This document shows positions 1-6,858 of a DNA stretch of 15,222 bases, one piece after another. The notes below the pieces were generated by a model. It did not search any database and was not told the origin of the DNA. It was given only the letters and a program-made list of their open reading frames with translations. Origin of the DNA: Desulfuromusa sp. (GTDB lineage: Bacteria > Desulfobacterota > Desulfuromonadia > Desulfuromonadales > Geopsychrobacteraceae); contig JAOZLQ010000036.1 in assembly GCA_029934755.1 (NCBI GenBank), positions 1-15,222 of the forward strand. The letters are read 5' to 3'. The stretch's first letter is position 1. Each line of letters starts with the position of its first letter. Made by a program: the position numbers and the translations under genes.

Positions 1-55
1 GTCTTAGGAACCAGTATCCTATGATGTGGGGGTTCGAGTCCCCCCTCTCGCACCA
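1..55 (+). tRNA. tRNA-Leu(UAG), 3' part only
   Basis: This is the 3' portion of a tRNA gene whose 5' half lies before the window. The anticodon loop CTTAGGA (3-9) gives anticodon TAG (5-7), which reads leucine CTA codons. It is followed by the 3' anticodon strand ACCAG, a long class II variable arm with an ATC/GAT stem, a T-arm with GGTTCGAGTCC, and an encoded CCA at 53-55. The long variable arm plus a UAG anticodon fits Leu and excludes Ser and Tyr. A tRNA-Leu directly before tig is an arrangement I recall from Geobacter-type genomes. Confidence 0.92.
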
Positions 56-64
56 TTCAAATTC

Positions 65-88
65 AGGCCTTCACGGCTATTTTATAAT
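65..88 (+). promoter_or_regulatory. Possible short tRNA terminator and tig promoter -10
   Basis: A GGCC/GGCT-type hairpin (66-69 with 75-78, one G-U pair) is followed by TATTTT, which could weakly end tRNA-Leu transcription. Overlapping it, TATAAT at 83-88 is a perfect -10 hexamer about 65 bases before tig. No good -35 lies 16-18 bases upstream, so the promoter call is tentative. tig may also be read through from the tRNA. Confidence 0.3.
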
Positions 89-153
89 ATTTCACCAAGA
101 TATGTATCTCACGTTGAATGTGAATCGATATTTAAAATCAGGAAGGGAAAATG

Positions 154-1485
154 ATGAATGTTACTGTTGATGTTCTGAGTCCGATTAAAAAGAAGCTTAA
201 TTTTGAGATTGATGCTGATACCGTTGCTGTCGAGCTTGAAAACGCTTACAAGAAAATTGCCAAGACTGCTGATATTAAAGGGTTCCGTAAGGGAAAGGTG
301 CCAAGAAAAATACTGGAACAGCACTACGGACCACGGGCTCAATATGATGCAACTGGACCTTTGATCAATAACAGTCTCTATAAAGCTCTGCTGGATAATA
401 AGATTGAAGCTGTTTCTCAACCAGAAGTTGTTAATTCAGGAGTTGTAGAAGCAGGAAAATCCTTCAAATATGAGGCAGAAGTAGAAATTCGTCCAGAAAT
501 CGTTGTGAAAGACTACACTAAGTTAAGTTTGGAGAAGGAAACATTTTCTTTTGATGATCAGGTTGTGGAACAGCAACTTGAGCAAATGGCTAACTCTAAA
601 GTGCAGCTTGATGTGACCAGTCGTAAGAAGGCACGTGATGGGGATACCGTTATTATCGATTTTGAAGGTTTTATTGATGACACTCCTTTTGAAAATGGTG
701 CTGCTAAAGATTTTGAGCTCTCTCTCGGATCCAATAGTTTTATCCCGGGTTTTGAAACACAGGTGGTAGGAATGAAGCGCGAACAGGAAAAAGAAATTGA
801 AGTTACTTTTCCTGATGGATATGGGTCTAAGGATTTGGCGGGAAAACCGGCAATTTTTAAAGTGCTTTTGAAGGAAATCAAGGAAAAAAATATTCCTCAG
901 ATCGATGATGCTTTAGCTAAAGAATTTGAAGCGGATAGCCTGGATGAACTCAAAGAGCGGATCAAAGAAGATTCTATCACTCAGGAAAATCAGCGGATTG
1001 ATGCTCAATTGCAAGAAACTTTGATGAATGCCTTGATCACTAACAACCCCTTTGATGTTCCTGAGGGAATGATTGAAAATCAGCTTCATCATCTCAAGGA
1101 TAACTTTACTCAAAAACTTAAAGCTCAGGGGATGACCCTGGAAATGCTCGGGATGAATGATGAAACCTTTGCAACGACATATCGGGATATGGCAATGCAA
1201 CAGGTTAAAGGTGAGATAATTCTGGATACAATCGCCGATCAAGAAAAAATTATTGTTGAGGAAGACGTTCTCGAAGCGAAGATGCAATCGTTTGCTGATG
1301 AGAGTGACATCCCTTTGGATCAGGTGAAAAAATATTTTGAAAATGAACAAACAATGGCAGGACTGAAAGGGCAAATTTTACAGGAAAAGATAACCAAATA
1401 TTTGCTCGATCAGGCAGTCATTACTGAAGTTGAACCAAAACAGCCTGAGCAGGCTGCTGATAGTAGTGAAAAAAAGGAGTCCTGA
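154..1485 (+). CDS. tig: Trigger factor (ribosome-associated chaperone / PPIase)
   Basis: Trigger factor binds the ribosome next to the peptide exit tunnel and shields nascent chains, with peptidyl-prolyl isomerase activity. Numbering from the upstream ATG, the N-terminal ribosome-binding domain carries the signature GFRKGKVP at residues 44-51. An FKBP-type PPIase domain follows at about 160-245 (DGDTVIIDFEGF, then FIPGFETQVVGM). The rest is the helical SurA-like chaperone domain with an acidic/lysine-rich tail. The length of about 443 residues is normal for the family. Two ATG codons stand in tandem at 151 and 154. The ribosome-binding site GGAAGGG (141-147) leaves only three bases to the first but six to the second, so I prefer 154. 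The gene is followed after one base by clpP, which suggests cotranscription and translational coupling. Identity is certain; only the start is in doubt by one codon. Confidence 0.97.
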   Translation: MNVTVDVLSPIKKKLNFEIDADTVAVELENAYKKIAKTADIKGFRKGKVPRKILEQHYGPRAQYDATGPLINNSLYKALLDNKIEAVSQPEVVNSGVVEAGKSFKYEAEVEIRPEIVVKDYTKLSLEKETFSFDDQVVEQQLEQMANSKVQLDVTSRKKARDGDTVIIDFEGFIDDTPFENGAAKDFELSLGSNSFIPGFETQVVGMKREQEKEIEVTFPDGYGSKDLAGKPAIFKVLLKEIKEKNIPQIDDALAKEFEADSLDELKERIKEDSITQENQRIDAQLQETLMNALITNNPFDVPEGMIENQLHHLKDNFTQKLKAQGMTLEMLGMNDETFATTYRDMAMQQVKGEIILDTIADQEKIIVEEDVLEAKMQSFADESDIPLDQVKKYFENEQTMAGLKGQILQEKITKYLLDQAVITEVEPKQPEQAADSSEKKES

Positions 1486-1486
1486 T

Positions 1487-2080
1487 ATGAGTCTTGTGCC
1501 AATGGTTGTTGAAGATAGCGGACGCGGCGAACGCGCTTATGATATTTACTCGCGTCTGCTGAAAGACCGGATCATCTTCCTTGGGGGAGAGATTGAAGAC
1601 CATATGGCTAATCTGATTATTGCTCAATTGTTGTTTCTTGAATCGGAAGATCCAGATCGAGATATTCACCTCTACATCAATTCTCCTGGAGGGGTTGTCA
1701 CTGCCGGCATGGCAATCTATGATACAATGCAGTATTTGAAAGCCCCAGTTTCAACGATTTGTGTTGGTCAGGCAGCCAGCATGGGGGCGATACTTCTTAC
1801 TGCTGGTGCAGCTGGAAAGCGATTTGCTTTGCCAAATGCCCGAATTATGATTCATCAACCTTTGGGTGGTTTTCAGGGCCAAGCAACAGATATCAGCATT
1901 CATGCAAAAGAAATTTTGCGCATGCGTGAATCTCTCAATGGAATTCTGGCAATGCATACAGGGCAGAAACTGGAGAAAATTACGCTGGATACTGAGCGTG
2001 ATTTCTTCATGGATAGCAAAACAGCACGTAGCTATGGTATTATTGATTCAATTGTCGAAAGAAAACTTAATATTGTATAG
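1487..2080 (+). CDS. clpP: ATP-dependent Clp protease, proteolytic subunit ClpP
   Basis: ClpP forms the two-ring serine protease chamber that degrades proteins unfolded by ClpX. The 197-residue product has the complete catalytic triad: Ser98 in GQAASMGA, His123 in MIHQPLGG and Asp172 in ERDFFM. The substrate-binding strand INSPGG is at 64-69. The ATG at 1487 is preceded by AGGAG at 1475-1479 with seven bases of spacing. An in-frame ATG at 1430 would add 19 residues that overlap the end of tig and lack any ClpP resemblance, so it was not used. The start lies one base after the tig stop and the gene is followed 16 bases later by clpX, so tig-clpP-clpX reads as one operon. There is no obvious propeptide, and the N-terminus MSLVPMVVED matches the processed region of other ClpPs. 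Confidence 0.98.
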   Translation: MSLVPMVVEDSGRGERAYDIYSRLLKDRIIFLGGEIEDHMANLIIAQLLFLESEDPDRDIHLYINSPGGVVTAGMAIYDTMQYLKAPVSTICVGQAASMGAILLTAGAAGKRFALPNARIMIHQPLGGFQGQATDISIHAKEILRMRESLNGILAMHTGQKLEKITLDTERDFFMDSKTARSYGIIDSIVERKLNIV

Positions 2081-2096
2081 CACGGAGGTATAGCAC

Positions 2097-3344
2097 GTGA
2101 GTCCAAAGGATGAAAACAGTCAGTTGACCTGTTCTTTTTGTGGTAAGTCTCAGGATGAAGTTAAAAAACTGATTGCAGGGCCAACCGTTTATATTTGTGA
2201 TGAGTGTATTGAACTCTGTAACGACATTATTGATGAAGAAGCAAAGCTTGATCAAACCTCTGATTCTGAATCAAAACAGCTCCCAAAACCGGTTGAAATT
2301 AAGGATATTCTAGATGAATATGTGATCGGTCAGGAGCGGGCAAAAAAAGTCTTGGCCGTCGCTGTTTATAATCATTATAAGCGGGTTGAATCTATTGATA
2401 AGCATGATGACGTAGAGATTCAAAAAAGTAATATTCTATTATTAGGCCCAACCGGTAGCGGTAAAACTCTGCTGGCTCAAACTCTGGCCAAAGTTCTGGA
2501 TGTCCCGTTTACCATTGCTGATGCAACTAATTTAACCGAAGCCGGCTATGTTGGTGAAGATGTAGAGAATATTATTCTCAGCTTACTGCAAGCTGCTGAT
2601 TATGATCTGGAAAAGGCTCAAAAGGGTATTATTTATATTGATGAAGTGGATAAAATTGCCCGAAAGTCAGAGTCTCCATCTATCACACGGGATGTCTCTG
2701 GAGAAGGAGTACAACAGGCTCTTTTAAAAATCATTGAAGGAACGACTGCGAGTGTGCCACCCAAAGGGGGGCGAAAGCATCCACAGCAAGAGTTCCTTAA
2801 AGTTGACACGACAAATATCTTGTTTATTTGCGGTGGAGCTTTCTCGGGTTTGGAGAAAATTGTCAATAAGCGGATCAGTACCAAAAGCATGGGTTTCGGT
2901 GCTGAGGTTCGTTCTATTAAGGAAGAAGACCTTGGCCAGTTGCTTGGTAAAGTTCAACCTACGGATCTTCTTAAGTTTGGTTTGATTCCCGAGTTTGTTG
3001 GGCGAATGCCAGTTATTGCGACACTTGGTGAATTGGATGAAGAGGCTCTTATTCAGATTCTTCACGAACCTAAAAATGCGTTGATAAAACAATATCAACG
3101 TCTTTTTGAGATGGAGAATGTTCACCTGAAGTTTACTGATAGTGCATTGGTTGCTATTGCCAAGGAAGCTTTGGAACGCAAGACCGGTGCACGGGGACTC
3201 AGATCTATTTTAGAAAATGCCATGCTTGATGTTATGTATGATATTCCGTCTCAAGATCGGGTTAAGGAAGTTGTCTTAAACGAAGACGTCATTGCCAAAG
3301 GTGTGAAGCCAATCGTTCTTTATGATATTGCTGAAAGTGCCTAG
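2097..3344 (+). CDS. clpX: ATP-dependent Clp protease ATP-binding subunit ClpX
   Basis: ClpX is the hexameric AAA+ unfoldase that recognises tagged substrates and feeds them to ClpP. The 415-residue product begins with a zinc-binding domain using Cys12, Cys15, Cys34 and Cys37. Walker A is GPTGSGKT at 117-124 and Walker B is IIYIDEVDK around 178-186. The GYVGED pore loop and the GGRKHP loop are present, as is the sensor-2 arginine motif KTGARGLRS near the C-terminus. The ClpP-docking loop reads SMGFGAEV, so the usual IGF tripeptide is MGF here. The start is GTG, supported by CGGAGGT seven bases upstream. The position directly after clpP fits the shared protease role. A terminator follows within 60 bases, separating it from lon. 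Length and motifs are all normal. Confidence 0.98.
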   Translation: MSPKDENSQLTCSFCGKSQDEVKKLIAGPTVYICDECIELCNDIIDEEAKLDQTSDSESKQLPKPVEIKDILDEYVIGQERAKKVLAVAVYNHYKRVESIDKHDDVEIQKSNILLLGPTGSGKTLLAQTLAKVLDVPFTIADATNLTEAGYVGEDVENIILSLLQAADYDLEKAQKGIIYIDEVDKIARKSESPSITRDVSGEGVQQALLKIIEGTTASVPPKGGRKHPQQEFLKVDTTNILFICGGAFSGLEKIVNKRISTKSMGFGAEVRSIKEEDLGQLLGKVQPTDLLKFGLIPEFVGRMPVIATLGELDEEALIQILHEPKNALIKQYQRLFEMENVHLKFTDSALVAIAKEALERKTGARGLRSILENAMLDVMYDIPSQDRVKEVVLNEDVIAKGVKPIVLYDIAESA

Positions 3345-3369
3345 ATCCACACGGCATCGTTAATTTTTT

Positions 3370-3412
3370 AGGAGCGTAGATTTGTCTTTGGACAGTACGC
3401 TCCTTTTTCTTT
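3370..3412 (+). terminator. Rho-independent terminator after clpX
   Basis: AGGAGCGTA (3370-3378) pairs perfectly with TACGCTCCT (3396-3404). The 17-base loop contains a further GTC/GAC pairing. A T-rich tract TTTTTCTTT follows directly. It should end the tig-clpP-clpX transcript just before lon. Confidence 0.9.
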
Positions 3413-3427
3413 GTAGGGCTAAAGTTT

Positions 3428-5800
3428 ATGTCAGACTCTGTAGAGCAAACTTCAATATTAACATCGCGTCTCTTGCCTCTGTTACCATTGAGAGATATTG
3501 TTATCTTCCCATATATGGTTGCACCATTATTTGTTGGCAGGGCTCACTCCATTGGTGCTCTTGAGAGTGCTTCTGAGGATGATAAAATGATCTTTTTGGT
3601 AAGCCAGAAAGATCCTAAAGTTGATACCCCGGAAGAAAATGATCTCTATCAAGTAGGTACGGTTGGAAAGGTGGTGCAACTACTCAAACTGCCCGATGGG
3701 ACGGTCAAGGTCCTGGTTGAAGGTTGCTGGCGTGGTCAGATGCATTCATTTGTCCAGACCGACACTCTGCTTCAGGCTGTGGTTGAGCCATTAGAGGAAG
3801 CAATGGCAGACTCTTCGGAGGTCGAGGCTGTTATTCGGGCAATTAAATCTAGTTTTGAGGTGTATATCGGATTAAGTAAAAAAGTTCCGGCTGAAGTCAG
3901 CACCGCAATTGCTGGAATTGATGATCCCTCCCGTTTGGCCGATACTGTTGCTGGGCATCTTCAGGTTCCAATGGCTGATAAGCAAGAAATGCTTGAATTT
4001 GTGGATCCTTCTTTGCGGCTAGAGCATATTTTGGTTTTGCTTGAGCAAGAAATTGAAATATTGCAAGCTGAGGGAAGAATACGCAGTCGGGTCAAAAGTC
4101 AAATGGAGCGCAGTCAAAAAGAGTACTACCTGAATGAACAGATGAGGGCTATCCAGAAAGAACTCGGCGGCCAAGATGAGTTTAAGCAGGAAATTCTTCA
4201 GTTTGAAGAGCAGATAAAGAAAAAAAGAATGTCCAAGGAGGCAACTGAAAAAGCTCGTGCAGAATTGCGCAAGTTGAAAATGATGTCGCCTATGTCAGCA
4301 GAAGCAACGGTAGTGCGAAACTATATCGAGTGGCTATTGTTGCTACCGTGGCAAAAAGGGACCAAGGATCGACATGATATTTTAAAGGCAGAGGCAATCC
4401 TTGAAGCTGATCATTATGGTCTGAAAAAAGTTAAAGAACGGGTGCTGGAATATCTGGCTGTTCAGGCATTGGTGAAACAGATTAAAGGGCCTATTTTATG
4501 TCTTGTTGGCCCACCAGGTGTTGGTAAAACATCTTTAGGCCAATCAATTGCTAAGGCACTGCAAAGAAAATTTGTGCGGATCTCTCTAGGCGGGGTGCGA
4601 GATGAAGCTGAAATTCGTGGTCATCGGCGAACTTATATCGGAGCCATGCCGGGTAAGATTATCCAAGGGATACGTAAGTCTGGAGTGAAAAACCCCGTCT
4701 TTATGTTGGATGAAATTGATAAAATGAGTACCGATTTCCGTGGTGATCCTTCATCCGCCCTTCTTGAAGTTCTTGACCCGGAACAGAATAATAGCTTTGT
4801 AGATCACTTTCTTGATGTTGATTATGATTTGTCTCAGGTTCTGTTTATCGCAACAGCAAATAATCTTCAGGCAATTCCTCGACCATTGCATGATCGTTTG
4901 GAAATTATCAGGATTGAAGGATATTCCGAAGAAGAAAAAATGCATATAGCACGTCGTTATCTACTGGATAAACAGATTAAGTCTCATGGTTTGGGTAATA
5001 ATGAAATCCTCTTTTCTGATAGATCAATTTATGAAATTATCCGACATTATACGCGTGAATCAGGTGTTCGTAGTCTGGATAGAAATATCGCAACAGTTAT
5101 GCGGAAACTTGCTAAGAAAGTGTTGCTAGAGGGTAATAATAAGAATTTTAAAATTGGTGAAAGACAAATCCAGAAGTATCTTGGTGTTGAACAATACCAG
5201 TATGGTGTTCGTGAAGAGACTGATCAGATTGGTATGGCGACTGGTTTGGCGTGGACTGAAACTGGTGGTGAATTGCTAACGATTGAAGTGACAATTTTGC
5301 CAGGTCAGGGAAAGTTGATGATAACGGGTCAACTGGGTGAAGTGATGCAGGAGTCTGCTCAGGCAGCGATGAGCTATATACGTTCCCGCTGGCAAGAGCT
5401 AAATCTTGAAAAAGATTTTTATTCTAAACTGGATGTCCATATTCATGTTCCTGAAGGTGCTGTGCCAAAGGATGGCCCTTCTGCTGGAATTACCATAGCG
5501 ACCGCACTAGCATCAGCTTTGACTGGACATCCAGTCAAAAAAGATCTGGCCATGACCGGGGAAGTGACTTTGCGAGGGCGTGTGTTGGCTATTGGGGGAT
5601 TAAAAGAAAAGTTACTTGCTGCACGAAGGGGTGGCATTACAAAAGTTTTGATCCCAATAGAGAATAAAAAAAACCTGATAGAGCTTTCCCCACTTTTATT
5701 GAAATCTCTTACAATTGAAGCTGTTTCTCATGTGGATCAGGTTCTTGAAATTGCATTAACTCCCGTTGAAAAAGTAACATCGGATCAGTCCAGTCTTTAA
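3428..5800 (+). CDS. lon: ATP-dependent endopeptidase La (Lon protease)
   Basis: Lon is a cytoplasmic homo-oligomeric AAA+ serine protease that removes damaged and short-lived regulatory proteins. The 790-residue product is full length for LonA. The N-terminal substrate-recognition domain starts at LPLLPLRDIVIFPYM (about 16-30) and runs to about 210, followed by a helical linker with a coiled-coil look (EQMRAIQKELGG). Walker A is GPPGVGKT at 361-368 and Walker B is VFMLDEIDK. The catalytic dyad is Ser685 in DGPSAG and Lys728 in GGLKEK, spaced as in E. coli Lon. The ATG at 3428 has only a weak Shine-Dalgarno sequence (TAGGG). The gene sits just behind the clpX terminator and no convincing promoter is visible in the gap, so how lon is transcribed is unclear. 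The stop codon lies inside the loop of a terminator hairpin. Confidence 0.98.
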   Translation: MSDSVEQTSILTSRLLPLLPLRDIVIFPYMVAPLFVGRAHSIGALESASEDDKMIFLVSQKDPKVDTPEENDLYQVGTVGKVVQLLKLPDGTVKVLVEGCWRGQMHSFVQTDTLLQAVVEPLEEAMADSSEVEAVIRAIKSSFEVYIGLSKKVPAEVSTAIAGIDDPSRLADTVAGHLQVPMADKQEMLEFVDPSLRLEHILVLLEQEIEILQAEGRIRSRVKSQMERSQKEYYLNEQMRAIQKELGGQDEFKQEILQFEEQIKKKRMSKEATEKARAELRKLKMMSPMSAEATVVRNYIEWLLLLPWQKGTKDRHDILKAEAILEADHYGLKKVKERVLEYLAVQALVKQIKGPILCLVGPPGVGKTSLGQSIAKALQRKFVRISLGGVRDEAEIRGHRRTYIGAMPGKIIQGIRKSGVKNPVFMLDEIDKMSTDFRGDPSSALLEVLDPEQNNSFVDHFLDVDYDLSQVLFIATANNLQAIPRPLHDRLEIIRIEGYSEEEKMHIARRYLLDKQIKSHGLGNNEILFSDRSIYEIIRHYTRESGVRSLDRNIATVMRKLAKKVLLEGNNKNFKIGERQIQKYLGVEQYQYGVREETDQIGMATGLAWTETGGELLTIEVTILPGQGKLMITGQLGEVMQESAQAAMSYIRSRWQELNLEKDFYSKLDVHIHVPEGAVPKDGPSAGITIATALASALTGHPVKKDLAMTGEVTLRGRVLAIGGLKEKLLAARRGGITKVLIPIENKKNLIELSPLLLKSLTIEAVSHVDQVLEIALTPVEKVTSDQSSL

Positions 5801-5813
5801 ACTGGTTTTTATT
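5790..5813 (+). terminator. Rho-independent terminator overlapping the lon stop
   Basis: CCAGT (5790-5794) pairs with ACTGG (5801-5805) across a six-base loop that contains the lon TAA stop, followed by TTTTTATT. The stem is short but the T-tract is good. It separates lon from the HU gene, which has its own promoter. A second, weaker inverted repeat (TTACC/GGTAA) lies just after it, without a T-tract. Confidence 0.65.
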
Positions 5814-5845
5814 ACCCGAAAGCCCGGTAAATGGGGAAAAACAGC

Positions 5846-5875
5846 TTGACAGTTTTTTCGATAACCTGATATATA
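5846..5875 (+). promoter_or_regulatory. Sigma70-type promoter for the HU gene
   Basis: TTGACA at 5846-5851 is a perfect -35 hexamer. The AT-rich ATATATAT run at 5869-5876 gives -10 candidates: GATATA at 16 bp spacing, ATATAT at 17 bp or TATATA at 18 bp. The start of transcription would fall around 5881-5884, about 45 bases before the GTG start. It lies directly downstream of the lon terminator, as expected for an independently expressed, abundant nucleoid protein. Confidence 0.75.
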
Positions 5876-5916
5876 TTAACGCGTTTTCGCGTAGAAAAAT
5901 TAACTTAAAACTTATG

Positions 5917-5922
5917 AGGAGG
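5917..5922 (+). promoter_or_regulatory. Ribosome-binding site that sets the HU start
   Basis: A perfect AGGAGG lies six bases before the GTG at 5929. An in-frame ATG at 5914 overlaps this site and would have no ribosome-binding site of its own, so GTG 5929 is the start. Confidence 0.85.
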
Positions 5923-5928
5923 TTTCCT

Positions 5929-6201
5929 GTGACTAAAGCAGATCTGGTCAATGCAATGGCAGAAAAGGCGGGGCTAAGTAAAACTGATGCAGAAGGTGCA
6001 CTTAAGGCATTCACCGAAGCAGTAACTGACGCTCTGAAGGCAGGGGAAAAAGTTGCTATGGTAGGTTTTGGAACATTTAGTGTAGGTGACCGTGCTGCTC
6101 GTACTGGTCAGAATCCCCAAACTGGAGAAAAAATTCAGATTGCTGCTGCTAAAGTACCAAAATTCAAAGCTGGTAAAGCATTGAAAGAAGCCGTCAACTA
6201 A
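5929..6201 (+). CDS. DNA-binding protein HU
   Basis: This is a small histone-like protein of the HU/IHF family that bends and compacts DNA as a dimer in the nucleoid. The 90-residue product starts with MTKADLVNAMAEKAGLSK, typical of HU. It carries the family signature VGFGTFSVGDRAARTGQNPQ (about 44-63), which includes the beta-arm with the conserved proline (QNPQTG) that intercalates DNA, and it ends with the usual helix KFKAGKALKEAVN. The GTG start gives exactly the family length of 90. The upstream ATG at 5914 would add MRRFP and is part of the ribosome-binding site. IHF subunits are less likely because the N-terminus and length match HU. The gene has its own strong promoter and lies between lon and a tRNA cluster. 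Genomes of this group can hold several HU paralogues, so I give no gene symbol. Confidence 0.96.
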   Translation: MTKADLVNAMAEKAGLSKTDAEGALKAFTEAVTDALKAGEKVAMVGFGTFSVGDRAARTGQNPQTGEKIQIAAAKVPKFKAGKALKEAVN

Positions 6202-6214
6202 TATACACGATATA

Positions 6215-6220
6215 TATAAT
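6215..6220 (+). promoter_or_regulatory. Possible -10 element upstream of the tRNA cluster
   Basis: A perfect TATAAT is present in an AT-rich stretch just after the HU gene. The sequence 17 bases upstream (CGTCAA) is a poor -35. It is the best placed candidate for the promoter of the tRNA island. Read-through from the HU gene is an alternative. Confidence 0.3.
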
Positions 6221-6240
6221 TTAGAAATTTAGTATTCAGA

Positions 6241-6301
6241 AGTAGGAAGTAGAGAGCTGTCCATCTTCAAACCCCACTTGGGCGCTTGTTTACTTCCTAT
6301 T
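6241..6301 (+). other. Long stem-loop between HU gene and tRNA cluster
   Basis: AGTAGGAAGTA (6241-6251) pairs with TACTTCCTATT (6291-6301), an 11-bp stem with one G-U pair. The 39-base loop has further AGC/GCT and CCC/GGG pairing potential. No long T-tract follows, so it is not a classic terminator. It could be a 3'-end or processing structure. Function unknown. Confidence 0.4.
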
Positions 6302-6310
6302 TCTATCTGC

Positions 6311-6350
6311 GGGACTGTAGTAGAATTGTTTAGAGTGTGTTCTCTACAGT
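6311..6350 (+). other. tRNA-like leader upstream of first tRNA-Asp
   Basis: This segment aligns without gaps to the first bases of the tRNA-Asp just downstream: by my hand count 19 of the first 29 positions match, including TGTAG and TTAGAG of the D-arm. It then forms a hairpin (TAGAG ... CTCTA) in place of an anticodon arm and ends in CTACAGT followed by an A-run. It looks like a degenerate 5' tRNA half. Confidence 0.5.
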
Positions 6351-6365
6351 AAAAAAAGTTTAAAA

Positions 6366-6442
6366 GGGGGTGTAGCTCAGTTGGTTAGAGCGCTAGCCTG
6401 TCACGCTAGAAGTCGCGAGTTCAAGTCTCGTCACTCCCGCCA
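6366..6442 (+). tRNA. tRNA-Asp(GUC), copy 1
   Basis: This is a complete 77-base tRNA with encoded CCA (6440-6442). The acceptor stem GGGGGTG pairs with CACTCCC with one G-U pair. The D-arm is TAGCTCAGTTGGTTAGAGC. The anticodon arm GCTAGCCTGTCACGCTAG carries GTC, which reads Asp. The T-arm is GCGAGTTCAAGTCTCGT. It is identical to the copy at 6608. Confidence 0.97.
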
Positions 6443-6467
6443 TTTTAGTATTTTAGAACAAGTTTCA

Positions 6468-6543
6468 GGGCGAATAGCTCAGCTGGGAGAGCGCCTGCCT
6501 TACAAGCAGGATGTCGGGGGTTCGAGCCCCTCTTCGCCCACCA
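6468..6543 (+). tRNA. tRNA-Val(UAC)
   Basis: This is a complete 76-base tRNA with encoded CCA (6541-6543). The acceptor stem is GGGCGAA/TTCGCCC. The anticodon arm is CCTGC-CTTACAA-GCAGG with anticodon TAC, which reads Val. The T-arm is CGGGGGTTCGAGCCCCT. It lies 25 bases after the first tRNA-Asp and is probably cotranscribed with it. Confidence 0.97.
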
Positions 6544-6550
6544 TTTTTAT

Positions 6551-6590
6551 GGGGTTGTAGTAGAGCTGGTTAGAGAGCTTTCTCTACAGT
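6551..6590 (+). other. tRNA-like leader upstream of second tRNA-Asp
   Basis: Without gaps, 23 of the first 29 bases match the start of the adjacent tRNA-Asp (GGGG-TGTAG, then TGGTTAGAG of the D-arm). It continues into a perfect hairpin TAGAGA-GCTT-TCTCTA. The corresponding hairpin in the first copy keeps its pairing although loop and stem bases differ. It resembles a degenerate 5' tRNA half fused to a hairpin. Confidence 0.55.
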
Positions 6591-6607
6591 ATAAAAAAGT
6601 TCAAAAA

Positions 6608-6684
6608 GGGGGTGTAGCTCAGTTGGTTAGAGCGCTAGCCTGTCACGCTAGAAGTCGCGAGTTCAAGTCTCGTCACTCCCGCCA
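6608..6684 (+). tRNA. tRNA-Asp(GUC), copy 2
   Basis: This is a complete tRNA-Asp, identical over all 77 bases to the gene at 6366, with encoded CCA at 6682-6684. It is the last gene of the tRNA cluster and lies immediately before a strong terminator. Confidence 0.97.
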
Positions 6685-6687
6685 TAC

Positions 6688-6738
6688 ATCAAAAAAGGTT
6701 TCCGCTTGTTAAGTGGGAACCTTTTTTGATTTTTTTTT
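6688..6738 (+). terminator. Strong Rho-independent terminator of the tRNA cluster
   Basis: Bases 6688-6703 pair with 6715-6730 in a 16-bp stem with one G-U pair and an 11-base loop. A run of nine T residues follows. It begins four bases after the last tRNA. The stem itself has A6 on one side and T6 on the other, so it might also slow transcripts arriving from thiE on the opposite strand. Confidence 0.93.
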
Positions 6739-6858
6739 GCGCTTAAAAATCGAGATACTGCCTGATAATCTGAATATTATCCCAGATAAAACATCCGTAA
6801 CTTAATTCAAGAGAAGAGATAGTTCCTTAATCGGTGTTGAAAGGTACGAGTTTGGAAA

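Larger units (their letters stand above)
6311..6442 (+). repeat. Duplicated leader + tRNA-Asp unit, copy 1
   Basis: A block of about 132 bases, made of a roughly 55-base leader plus tRNA-Asp, recurs at 6551-6684. The tRNA parts are identical and the leaders are similar but diverged. This shows a tandem duplication, with a tRNA-Val gene lying between the copies. Confidence 0.85.
6551..6684 (+). repeat. Duplicated leader + tRNA-Asp unit, copy 2
   Basis: This is the second copy of the unit at 6311-6442. The 77-base tRNA is identical, while the leader has several substitutions and small length changes in its A-rich end. Confidence 0.85.

Noticed and set aside
913..1374. Open frame of about 150 codons on the minus strand inside tig
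   Set aside because: It is fully antisense to a certain trigger factor gene, has no ribosome-binding site and its product looks like a mirror of the coding bias.
1430..1486. Longer N-terminus for ClpP starting at 1430
   Set aside because: The extra 19 codons overlap the end of tig, are unlike ClpP, and the ATG at 1487 has a well-spaced AGGAG.
5813..5830. TTACC/GGTAA inverted repeat after lon as a terminator or operator
   Set aside because: It is only five base pairs and lacks a T-tract, and a better terminator lies just before it.
5914..5928. ATG at 5914 as the HU start
   Set aside because: It overlaps the AGGAGG ribosome-binding site, and GTG 5929 gives the exact 90-residue family length.
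6764..6781. GATAAT/ATTATC hairpin downstream of thiE as its terminator
   Set aside because: The stem is short and AT-only, and no T-tract follows it directly on the minus strand.
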